NCBI GenBank assembly: GCA_002433805.1
Contig: DJIW01000019.1
Location: 1,159-34,928 of the forward strand
Reading direction: 5' to 3'
Length of the DNA: 33,770 nt
Source: Competibacteraceae bacterium UBA6584
GTDB lineage: Bacteria > Pseudomonadota > Gammaproteobacteria > Competibacterales > Competibacteraceae
The notes beneath the pieces were generated by a model. It did not search any database. It saw only the letters and a list, made by a program, of their open reading frames with translations, and was not told where the DNA came from. The first letter of the stretch is position 1. Every line of letters starts with the position of its first letter. Below, one piece after another: positions 26,983-33,770 of the stretch. A program made the position numbers and the translations under genes.

Positions 26983-28161
26983 ATGCCGTCGAACGCTCCT
27001 GCTCCTCCCGCCGCTCCAGCGGCGGATTCCGTTGTCGATCCTTCCAGGCGCACCTTTCTGACTGGATTGGGCGCGCTAGTGGCGACCGCCGCTTTCAACG
27101 CGCGAGACGCCCTGGCCCAATGGAATGGCGGCTCCTCGCCGTTCGCCGAACCGTACGATTACGAACCGCCCCGCCAACAGTACGATTCCCCCAGCGGCTA
27201 CGGACGCCCCCGCAGCTACGACTCCAGCGGCTACGGACGCCCTCGCGGCTACGACTCCAGCGGTTACAACCGCGCGCCGGGCTACAACCCGCCAGGCTGG
27301 CAAAATCGCAATCCCTTGCCCGCGCGCCCGCTCGACGATGCGCCAGCGGCCGGCCGGATGATGGTCGACCTCAATCCGGCGATCCAACGCTATATCACCC
27401 AGCAGCGCGAAACCGGCCGGCTGGCGGCGAACGAACGCAGCGCGTGGCTGGTTCAGGACTTCACGACCAACCGCTATCTGGCCACGCTCAACGCCGACAT
27501 CGCCTATCAAAGCGCCAGCATGATCAAACCGTTCATCGCGCTGGCGTTCTTTTATAAGGTGCAAGAAGGCGAACTCAGCTACAGCGCCTCCCACCGCCGC
27601 CGCATGGAAGCGATGATTCAGTACAGCAACAATCATGCGACCAACTACTTTATCGAGCTACTGAATCAAACCAGCGGCCGCACCGGCCCCGCCGAGGTCG
27701 AACACACCCTCAAACTTCGCCATCCCGGTTTGTTCCGCCACACCCAAGTTCTGGAAAATATCCCCAGGGGAGGACGCTCTTACCGCAACCGGGCATCGGC
27801 CTTGGATTACAGCCGCTTTTTACAAGCGCTCTGGTATAACCAGTTGCCGTATTCAGCGGAACTCAAGCGCTTGATGAGCCTTCCCAACCGCGACCGCATT
27901 TACACCGGCGCGACCAACGTGTCCAAGGGAACCTGGGTGTTCGATAAAACCGGCACCACGGCCCGGCTCTGCGGCGACATGGGCATCTTGGTGGCCAAAG
28001 GCCGCGACGGCCGTCGCTATCCCTACACCTTTATCGGCATCATCGAAAAATCGACCTCGGCCAGCCACTACACCAGCTGGAAAAATTCGCGCGGCAATGT
28101 CATCCGCGAGGTATCGAGTTTGGTGTATACCCACATGCAGCGGATGCACAATCTGGTCTGA
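26983..28161 (+). CDS. Tat-exported serine hydrolase, beta-lactamase/DD-peptidase fold
   Basis: A 392-residue secreted protein. The twin-arginine signal is SRRTFLTGLGALVATAAF (residues 21-38), with likely cleavage after ALA (43-45). A low-complexity linker with repeats (residues 51-125) follows, then a penicillin-recognising domain (about 125-392). Active-site motifs are Ser179-Met-Ile-Lys182 (SxxK), Ser215-Asn-Asn (SxN) and Lys322-Thr-Gly (KTG). The class A beta-lactamase omega-loop Glu was not found, so a peptidoglycan-active or housekeeping hydrolase is more likely than a resistance enzyme. The start ATG at 26983 has GGGA 9 bases upstream; longer in-frame starts lie within the preceding gene. 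It sits 46 bases after the endonuclease-fold gene and 15 bases before patB, so the three probably share a transcript. Confidence 0.82.
   Translation: MPSNAPAPPAAPAADSVVDPSRRTFLTGLGALVATAAFNARDALAQWNGGSSPFAEPYDYEPPRQQYDSPSGYGRPRSYDSSGYGRPRGYDSSGYNRAPGYNPPGWQNRNPLPARPLDDAPAAGRMMVDLNPAIQRYITQQRETGRLAANERSAWLVQDFTTNRYLATLNADIAYQSASMIKPFIALAFFYKVQEGELSYSASHRRRMEAMIQYSNNHATNYFIELLNQTSGRTGPAEVEHTLKLRHPGLFRHTQVLENIPRGGRSYRNRASALDYSRFLQALWYNQLPYSAELKRLMSLPNRDRIYTGATNVSKGTWVFDKTGTTARLCGDMGILVAKGRDGRRYPYTFIGIIEKSTSASHYTSWKNSRGNVIREVSSLVYTHMQRMHNLV
27196..27294 (+). repeat. 33-base tandem repeat in the serine hydrolase linker
   Basis: Three consecutive 33-base units start at 27196, 27229 and 27262. The first two differ by only a few bases and encode GYGRPRSYDSS and GYGRPRGYDSS; the third is diverged (GYNRAPGYNPP). 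They form a Tyr/Gly/Arg/Ser-rich flexible linker between the Tat signal and the catalytic domain. Copy number may vary between strains. Confidence 0.85.
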
Positions 28162-28176
28162 ACCGGCGGAGCGCTG

Positions 28177-29361
28177 ATGCACGATTTCGAACACTCCCCC
28201 CCGCGTCGCGGCACCGACAGCCTCAAATGGCAGCGCTACGGCGCGGCCTTGCCGCTGTGGGTGGCGGATATGGATTTCCTTTCTCCGGAGCCGGTAGTGG
28301 CGGCCTTGCGCGAGCGGGTGATGCACGGGGTATTCGGCTACGGCGCTCCGCCGCAAGAATTAACCGAAACGATTTGCGCCCGGATGGCCGAGCTTTACGG
28401 GTGGGCGGTGACGCCCGAGCAGATCGTTTATCTGCCCGGCTTGGTCTGCGGCTTGAACGTCGCCTGTCGGGCAACCGGCGAATCGGGCGACGCCGTGCTG
28501 GCGCAGACGCCGGTTTATCCACCGTTTTTGACCGCCCCGCTCCATCAAGACCGGCAACTGATGACCGCCGAGTTGTCCGCCGAAACCCGCGACGAACGCT
28601 TGCATTACAGCTTTGACGACGCGGCGCTCGGCGCGACCATCACCCCTCGCACCCGGCTGTTCATGCTCTGCCATCCGCACAATCCGGTCGGACGAGCGTT
28701 CGATTTAGCTGAATTGAACCGCTTGGCTGAAATCTGCGAGCGTTACGATCTGACGGTCTGTTCGGACGAGATCCATTGCGATTTGTTGCTCGATGGCCGG
28801 CGGCACATTCCGTTTGCGACCCTATCGCCCGAGATCGCCCAACGCTGCATTACTCTGATGGCCCCCAGCAAGACCTATAACATCGCGGGTCTGGGCGCGA
28901 GCTTCGCCATCATTCAGAATCCCAAGCTGCGGCAACGGTTCAAACAGGCGATGCGCGGCATCGTGCCGGACGCGAATATTCTCGCCCTCAACGCCGCGCT
29001 GGCGGCTTATCGACACGGCGGCGACTGGTTGCGAGAACTGCTCGATTATCTCGCCGCCAACCGGAATTACGCAGTGGAGTTTATCGCTCGCAATCTGCCC
29101 GGCATCCGCGCCACCGTGCCGGACGCGACTTATCTGCTCTGGCTGGATTGTCGCAACACGGGTATTTCCGGCAATCCGCATGCGTTTTTTCTCAACCACG
29201 CCGAAGTGGCGCTGAACGACGGCCCCACCTTCGGGCCGGGCGGAGAAGGTTTCGTCCGGCTCAACTTCGGCTGCCCGCGCGCCACCCTCACCGAAGGCTT
29301 GGAGCGAATGCGAGCGGCGCTTGCGGAATCTCCTGCATTGCACGTCGCAAGCCATGTTTGA
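28177..29361 (+). CDS. patB: PatB/MalY-type PLP-dependent C-S lyase (cystathionine beta-lyase)
   Basis: A fold-type I aminotransferase-family enzyme that cleaves C-S bonds of cystathionine or cysteine conjugates to give homocysteine or thiols, pyruvate and ammonia. The 394 residues match the PatB/MalY group. Diagnostic blocks are the N-terminal RRGTDSLKW and PLWVADMDF, FGYGAPP near residue 53, FMLCHPHNPVGRAF near 162, CSDEIHCDLLL near 195 and the PLP-lysine motif APSKTYNIAGLGASF near 230. An arginine near the C-terminus (FVRLNFGCPR) binds the substrate carboxylate. The ATG at 28177 has GGAG 5 bases upstream. It follows the serine hydrolase by 15 bases and converges with amtB, leaving only 15 bases between the stops. 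Whether it serves methionine synthesis or cysteine-conjugate breakdown is open. Confidence 0.9.
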   Translation: MHDFEHSPPRRGTDSLKWQRYGAALPLWVADMDFLSPEPVVAALRERVMHGVFGYGAPPQELTETICARMAELYGWAVTPEQIVYLPGLVCGLNVACRATGESGDAVLAQTPVYPPFLTAPLHQDRQLMTAELSAETRDERLHYSFDDAALGATITPRTRLFMLCHPHNPVGRAFDLAELNRLAEICERYDLTVCSDEIHCDLLLDGRRHIPFATLSPEIAQRCITLMAPSKTYNIAGLGASFAIIQNPKLRQRFKQAMRGIVPDANILALNAALAAYRHGGDWLRELLDYLAANRNYAVEFIARNLPGIRATVPDATYLLWLDCRNTGISGNPHAFFLNHAEVALNDGPTFGPGGEGFVRLNFGCPRATLTEGLERMRAALAESPALHVASHV

Positions 29362-29376
29362 GGTCTGGCCTTCCCG

Positions 29377-30696
29377 TTAGAGGTCGTAGCCCCGTTCCTC
29401 ATGTAAAGCGATATCCAAGCCGCCGATTTCGTCTTCCCGATTGACCCGCAGACCGACCAGCTTTTCCACCAGCTTGAGGGCGACAAAAGTCACCGCCGCC
29501 GTGTAAGCGACCGTCGCGACGACCGCGATGAACTGCACGCCCAACTGCTGCCCCATGCCGCTGATGCCCGGCGCAAAACCTTGGCCCTTGAACAAGCCCA
29601 AATCCGGCGAAGCAAACACGCCCGCCGCCAAGGTGCCGAGCATTCCACCGACGCCATGCACCGGAAACACGTCCAGGGAATCGTCGATCTTCAAGACGCG
29701 CTTGACATACTGAGTGGCGTGGAAACAGACGATCCCCGCAACCGTGCCGATGATGACCGCGCCTGCTGGCCCGACATAGCCCGAAGCCGGGGTGATGGTT
29801 CCAAGGCCAGCCACCATTCCAGTCACGATGCCGAGCGCGCTCGGTTTGCCGAACTTCACCCATTCCATGATCATCCAGGCGAAAGCCCCGGCGGCGGCGG
29901 ATAGATGCGTCGCCAGCATCGCCATGCCCGCATTGCCGTTGGCCGCCAGCGCGCTACCGGCGTTGAAGCCGAACCAGCCGACCCACAACATGCCCGCACC
30001 GGTCACCGCCATGGTCATGTTATGCGGCAGCATGGCCGTGCCGGGAAATCCGTAACGCCGGCCCATCACCAGCGCCGCCACCAGCGCCGCCACCCCGGCG
30101 GTGATATGCACCACGATACCCCCGGCGAAATCCAACGCGCCCAGTTGACCGAGCCAGCCGCCGCCCCACACCCAGTGCGCCACCGGCGCATACACCAAAG
30201 TCAGCCACAACCCGCTGAACAGCAGCATGGCGGAAAACTTCATCCGCTCGGCGAAGGCGCCGACCACCAAGGCGGGCGTAATGATGGCGAAGGTCATTTG
30301 GAACATCGAAAACACGGTTTCCGGGATATCGCCGGTCAGCGATGTTTCCTCAACGCCCGCCATGAACAGCTTATCCAAGCCTCCGATCAGCGCGTTGCCG
30401 GTTCCAAAGGCCAGACTGTAAGCGTACACAAACCACAACAACGACACCAAGCAGGTGATGGCGAAACACTGCATCAGCACCGACAGCACGTTCTTGGTTC
30501 GCACCAAGCCGCCGTAAAATAAGGACAGGCCCGGCAAGGTCATGAACAACACCAGCGCCGTGGAGGTCAGCACCCACGCCGTGTTGCCTAAATTGAGTTC
30601 AGCCGGGGCCTGCGCCCAGGAAACTGCGGGCGTCAACAATCCCAATGCAATCGGAATTAAAAGACGAGGAACGAACCGCCAGTGAGTCTGATTCAT
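29377..30696 (-). CDS. amtB: Ammonium transporter AmtB
   Basis: An inner-membrane channel for ammonium uptake, active as a trimer. The 439 residues include a signal peptide (about 1-28, ending VSWAQA) and 11 helices. Functional residues are present: Phe132 in the outer gate, Asp189 (LDFAGG) in the recruitment site, and the twin pore histidines His197 (IVVHITAG) and His347 (FPVHGVGG). The cytosolic tail GLDIALHEERGYDL is the conserved segment that binds PII protein GlnK. In most proteobacteria glnK is cotranscribed with amtB; no glnK is found in the 500 bases upstream, so PII must be encoded elsewhere. No sigma-54 promoter or NtrC site was recognised upstream. The ATG at 30696 follows a weak ribosome-binding site. 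Confidence 0.96.
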   Translation of the reverse strand: MNQTHWRFVPRLLIPIALGLLTPAVSWAQAPAELNLGNTAWVLTSTALVLFMTLPGLSLFYGGLVRTKNVLSVLMQCFAITCLVSLLWFVYAYSLAFGTGNALIGGLDKLFMAGVEETSLTGDIPETVFSMFQMTFAIITPALVVGAFAERMKFSAMLLFSGLWLTLVYAPVAHWVWGGGWLGQLGALDFAGGIVVHITAGVAALVAALVMGRRYGFPGTAMLPHNMTMAVTGAGMLWVGWFGFNAGSALAANGNAGMAMLATHLSAAAGAFAWMIMEWVKFGKPSALGIVTGMVAGLGTITPASGYVGPAGAVIIGTVAGIVCFHATQYVKRVLKIDDSLDVFPVHGVGGMLGTLAAGVFASPDLGLFKGQGFAPGISGMGQQLGVQFIAVVATVAYTAAVTFVALKLVEKLVGLRVNREDEIGGLDIALHEERGYDL

Positions 30697-31203
30697 GCGT
30701 GGAGCGCTCTTGTTAGATTGCGGGTAGCGTTTCGGGGAGGCTTGCCCTGATCCGGGTCACAGCCAGTCTCGGCATGGATGAAGTTGGCGCGTAACAGCAA
30801 TTTTTAGACCGTTCAATAAAAATTAGTAAAATCAATTATATGAATAGAAAAACATATTGATGCAACTAACGTTTTGCACTTTTTTGGCGCATTTTGGTCT
30901 TGAGTTGCCCCATAAGCGGGCACGAACTTTTTTGAAGATGGAGCAAAGCGACAGCTGTCGAGACGATGAGCTAATAGCGCCCGTTTAGCGGTGGTGCTCT
31001 GGCGCTCTTTAGACATCAACAACGCTTCAGATACCTTATGAGTAGGACCAATCATCCGATGACATATCAGTTAGGATTCAGCTTTAACGCAAGCTGATAG
31101 CCTTACGTGATCGTTGTACTATAATTGTCTACTGGATTGTGCTTTGCACTGATAAGGTGCAACGGCATCCTAAGCAGACTCTTACGCAAGGGCTCGCCGA
31201 ACC
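30697..31203. other. Non-coding region between amtB and the SWIM gene
   Basis: A 507-base gene-free stretch, AT-rich around 30800-30870. On the minus strand TATAAT (30840-30835) with TTGCAT 19 bases upstream is a weak promoter candidate for amtB. An 80-codon minus-strand frame (30813-31055) is open but lacks a ribosome-binding site and family resemblance, so it is not called. No terminator, repeat or RNA gene was recognised. Confidence 0.35.
31120..31125 (+). promoter_or_regulatory. Candidate -10 element for the SWIM gene
   Basis: A perfect TATAAT lies about 80 bases before the SWIM start. The hexamer 17 bases upstream (ATAGCC) is a poor -35, so activity may need an activator. Single-element evidence only. 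Confidence 0.3.
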
Positions 31204-33000
31204 ATGGCAAATGCCGAAATTCTCCACCGCTACCGCGAATTCACCGCTCCCGCCAGCGACAGCGGCGCGTTGCTGATCGACCTGCCCCTGGACGGCGCGC
31301 GGCCCGACGCCGAAATTAAGGCGACGATGCGACGTCCGGAGTTGTTCCGCGATGGCTTGCTCGTCTTGGGCGAGGTGTTGCGCAGCGATCTGCGCCATCA
31401 AGCGCAAGATCGGGCGGATTATCTGGCTTATCTGCTCAAGCAGGGCAAACGGGCGAATCAAGCGGTTTGGGATGCGCAAAAAGCCTTTCTCGCCGCCAAA
31501 TACGGCGAAGCCACCCAGCAGGAAGCGCCGCTTGATCCGTTATTTACCGTCGGCGCGGATGGCATCAGTATCGAAGTCTTCTCGCGCGATGAATCCACCT
31601 ACGCCCGGCTGCATCTGAAAGCAGGCGCGGCGTATCAGGCCGAGGCGTTCACGGCGGGGACCTCGCATCTGCGCTTCACGCCGCCCTTGCTCGAAGCGTT
31701 GGCGGGCATCCGCTCGTATCGACCGCTCGCTCTACACGGCCAACCGTCGCCCGCTGGGGACGCCAAAACCGTGCGGGTGCCGTATCGCTGGCTGCGGGCC
31801 TTCGGGCAGGTGCAGGCGGCCTCGACCCTGCCCGCCGAGCGCGTCTCGCTCGCGCCGGTCGATCTTTATAACGTACTGTTGAGCCTGCGCTTGCGCAAGG
31901 CTAAAACCGCGCCGCGCGCCTTGCGCTATGAACTGGTGCCCGGCCAGCCGCCCCGCCTGGTGCTGGAGCCGTGGGAACAGGTGTTGCCCGCCAGCGACAA
32001 GCCGTATCAGGGCAGCGTTCCGCAGGTGGTGCGCACTTGGGGACGGCAACGTCTGAGCTTGCTGGGCCGGTTGCTGCCGCATACCCAGGCGGTGGACGTG
32101 CATTTGCTGGGCGCGGGGCTGCCCGCGTTCTACGTGCTGGATTTGGGGGCGGCCACCCTGACGCTGGCCTTGAGCGGCTGGACCGACAGCGGCTGGGCCG
32201 GAATCGCCACCTTCGATTTATTCGCGCCGCGCAACACCGACGAGGTGCTCGGCAAGCGGCTGGTCAAGCAGTTGGCGGAACAGCCGCGCACGCTGGACAC
32301 GTTGAGCGAAACGCTCCACCAGCCGCGTCAGACCCTCCGCCAGGCGCTGCTGGGCGAATTGCTGAAAGGAACGGTCGTTCACGACATCGGCAGCGGCTTA
32401 TTCCAGCATCGGCCGCTGACCGCGCAGCCGCTGGATATCGATCAATTGCGCTATCGCGACGCCCGCGAGGAACAAGCGCATCGGCTGCTGGCGATTGCCG
32501 AACAAGTGCAACTGACCCGCATTCATGACCTCGGCCTGGAAGGCGCCGCCATCGACGGCGAGGTGCAGGATCGACAGGCGCACCGCCAGTATCAAACCTC
32601 GTTCACGCTGGATCGGGAAGGCCGCACCGTGAAAGCCAGTTGCACCTGCCACGATTTCCGCCGCGCCGGTTTGAAGCAAGGCCCCTGCCCGCACATGATC
32701 GCGTTGCGCTTGCGCTACGCCCGCGAACAGGCCGCGCTGGAGCAGGCGCGGGAAACGCCGGAAGGTCGCAAGCTGATCCGCGCCGAAACCCGCACCCTGA
32801 CCCGCCGTCAGGGTGAGCGCGTGCTGAGCTATCGGATTTCGCTGGACGAACGGCAGATCGTGCTGCGTTGGGGCAACGACCCGCAAGCCTTGCGCCAGCA
32901 ACGGTTGCTGTTCAACCGCGCCGAGGAGGCCCGCGACGCCTATTTCTTCCGGCTCGACGGTTTGGCGAAACAAGGCTTTATCGACGCCAGTCTGGCCTGA
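31204..33000 (+). CDS. SWIM zinc-finger protein with WGR-like C-terminal domain
   Basis: A 598-residue probable cytosolic protein. The SWIM zinc finger is clear near the C-terminus: Cys480-x-Cys482 then Cys495-x-His497 in CTCHDFRRAGLKQGPCPH. SWIM domains bind zinc and act in DNA or protein binding. The last 70 residues (about 528-598) look like a WGR domain: a beta-rich LSYRISLDERQIVLRWGND with WGN in place of WGR, then FNRAEEARDAYFFRLDGLAKQGFID, which fits the helix and the K-x-G-Y/F-x-D end of that fold. WGR domains are known from PARPs as nick/nucleic-acid-sensing modules. The first 400 residues, with a possible winged-helix stretch (about 345-400), are unrecognised. Bacterial SWIM genes often lie near MoxR-type ATPase and VWA-domain genes; none is visible before the window ends. 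The ATG has a weak AAGG upstream. Confidence 0.8.
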   Translation: MANAEILHRYREFTAPASDSGALLIDLPLDGARPDAEIKATMRRPELFRDGLLVLGEVLRSDLRHQAQDRADYLAYLLKQGKRANQAVWDAQKAFLAAKYGEATQQEAPLDPLFTVGADGISIEVFSRDESTYARLHLKAGAAYQAEAFTAGTSHLRFTPPLLEALAGIRSYRPLALHGQPSPAGDAKTVRVPYRWLRAFGQVQAASTLPAERVSLAPVDLYNVLLSLRLRKAKTAPRALRYELVPGQPPRLVLEPWEQVLPASDKPYQGSVPQVVRTWGRQRLSLLGRLLPHTQAVDVHLLGAGLPAFYVLDLGAATLTLALSGWTDSGWAGIATFDLFAPRNTDEVLGKRLVKQLAEQPRTLDTLSETLHQPRQTLRQALLGELLKGTVVHDIGSGLFQHRPLTAQPLDIDQLRYRDAREEQAHRLLAIAEQVQLTRIHDLGLEGAAIDGEVQDRQAHRQYQTSFTLDREGRTVKASCTCHDFRRAGLKQGPCPHMIALRLRYAREQAALEQARETPEGRKLIRAETRTLTRRQGERVLSYRISLDERQIVLRWGNDPQALRQQRLLFNRAEEARDAYFFRLDGLAKQGFIDASLA

Positions 33001-33139
33001 TGAGTTGAAGATTGGGTTATTTTTAGGAGTTCAACACATTTCCAAGGCGTCAGTTTTCCCGAAGTCAAGGCGTACCGCGCAGATTAAGATTTCATTTGAA
33101 TAAGGGAGTTGTAATTTCAATAAAGCGAGGAATGACTCA

Positions 33140-33697
33140 GTGTTCGAGTTCTTATTTGGCAGACGAAAGTTTGCGGAATCCCAAGCAAGGAAAAATTTCT
33201 CTTTTCCCGATAGCGTCATGCTGGACAACGTTCAACTGGCTCGCAACGGCGAGGGCGTTCGTAAACGCTTCGGCATGGACATCTATGAAATGGCGTTCTA
33301 TCTCAGTAGAGCCACCGCCGACGCCAAGCAGGCCATCGCCTTGCCCGGCCCGAAGCAATTGCGCTTTGTGGCGCAACGTCGGTTAGGCGGAGGCATGCTC
33401 GGAACCGCGTTATTAAACGGTATGCGTAAAAATCTTCCGGCCGGTCAGGAAGCCTTTTATCTGCCTTATATTGGAGAAATCGTTAAGATTTTCAAAACCG
33501 AACCGGATATTAGAGAAGGTCAGACATTTCGCATCGATCTATTGCCAAATCGCGGAACCCATTTTTATATCGACGACAAACTCAAGGGAAAACCGATCCA
33601 AGCGTCCGGCTTCAATGAGGCCGTGCTCGGAATCTGGCTCGGCCGGCGTCCGGTCGATGTCGATCTAAAGCGAAATTTGCTGGCTGGCGCGGCCTGA
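33140..33697 (+). CDS. Chalcone-isomerase-like domain protein
   Basis: A 185-residue protein with the bacterial chalcone-isomerase-like fold. Supporting blocks are DNVQLARNGEGVRKRFGMD (about 29-47), ALPGPKQLRF, an Arg-rich loop, the AFYLPYIGEIVKIFKTEPDI region, LPNRGTHFYIDDKLKGKPI and the C-terminal GIWLGRRPVDVDLKRNLL. Bacterial members are usually exported and are not thought to perform flavonoid chemistry; fatty-acid or heme binding has been discussed for the fold. This one starts MFEFLFGRRKFAESQ with no signal peptide, so it appears cytosolic. The start is a GTG with GAGG 9 bases upstream. It follows the SWIM gene by 139 bases, and its stop overlaps the next start (TGATG). Confidence 0.78.
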   Translation: MFEFLFGRRKFAESQARKNFSFPDSVMLDNVQLARNGEGVRKRFGMDIYEMAFYLSRATADAKQAIALPGPKQLRFVAQRRLGGGMLGTALLNGMRKNLPAGQEAFYLPYIGEIVKIFKTEPDIREGQTFRIDLLPNRGTHFYIDDKLKGKPIQASGFNEAVLGIWLGRRPVDVDLKRNLLAGAA

Positions 33698-33770
33698 TGT
33701 CCATCGATCATAAGTCCGCGCAACCTCCATCAAGCCCCTCAGCCAGGAGGACGTCAGAAAGCGACAACCC
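33697..33770 (+). CDS. Start of a further gene, cut by the window edge
   Basis: An ATG overlaps the stop of the chalcone-isomerase-like gene by one base (TGATG), the usual sign of translational coupling. The frame stays open to the end of the window, giving 24 Ser/Pro-rich residues (MSIDHKSAQPPSSPS...). Too little is present to name the product; the coupling suggests it works with the preceding gene. Confidence 0.5.
   Translation, partial: MSIDHKSAQPPSSPSARRTSESDN

Noticed and set aside
26983..28161. Class A beta-lactamase (antibiotic resistance gene)
   Set aside because: SxxK, SxN and KTG are shared with DD-peptidases; the omega-loop glutamate pattern was not found, so a resistance call is not supported.
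30813..31055. 80-codon minus-strand frame between amtB and the SWIM gene
   Set aside because: No ribosome-binding site, mixed composition and no family resemblance; probably chance.

Overview
The window is GC-rich, densely packed chromosomal DNA of a free-living Gram-negative bacterium, most likely a gammaproteobacterium. Pointers are a classical ArgA (amino-acid-kinase fold fused to a GNAT domain), a CpdA-type phosphodiesterase, a BarA-like hybrid kinase, an AcrAB-TolC-type pump and an aroC/MFS pair. A more precise placement (for example near Competibacteraceae or other deep gammaproteobacteria) would be a guess. No rRNA, tRNA, CRISPR array, phage or intact insertion sequence was seen.

Layout. 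1-4.6 kb: a crotonase gene cut off after about 46 codons, a membrane-anchored peptidoglycan amidase, and a large hybrid sensor kinase on the minus strand whose first receiver has lost its phospho-acceptor Asp. 4.8-8.1 kb, plus strand: argA, cpdA, an AaaT/YhhY-like acetyltransferase and a class II aldolase-fold protein. 8.2-14.6 kb, minus strand: a tightly overlapped RND efflux operon (adaptor, pump, outer-membrane lipoprotein) ending in its own TetR gene. Two palindromes sit at the operon promoter, one of them between the -35 and -10. 14.9-18.6 kb, minus strand: ethanolamine permease, eutB and eutC, which import ethanolamine and cleave it to acetaldehyde and ammonia. 19.1-21.5 kb, minus strand: aroC, then a terminator-like hairpin, then an MFS transporter.

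21.8-25.3 kb: a 1182-residue Ser/Thr kinase with one membrane span, three TPR-like repeats, a PEGA domain and about six C-terminal MORN repeats. 25.4-26.0 kb is an AT-richer island with a small four-cysteine protein gene and its own terminator. 26.0-29.4 kb, plus strand: a membrane-anchored endonuclease/exonuclease/phosphatase-fold protein, a Tat-exported beta-lactamase-fold serine hydrolase and a PatB/MalY C-S lyase. amtB (minus) follows convergently without a linked glnK. After a 500-base non-coding stretch, 31.2-33.77 kb holds a SWIM zinc-finger protein with a WGR-like C-terminus, a chalcone-isomerase-like protein and the coupled start of a further gene cut by the window edge.

Themes: nitrogen acquisition (ethanolamine lyase, AmtB, ArgA), envelope maintenance and export (amidase, serine hydrolase, efflux), and signalling (hybrid kinase, MORN kinase, CpdA). 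The least standard items are the kinase-TPR-PEGA-MORN fusion, the SWIM/WGR-like locus at the right edge, and the terminal self-regulating tetR of the efflux operon. All functions are read from sequence motifs without database searches.
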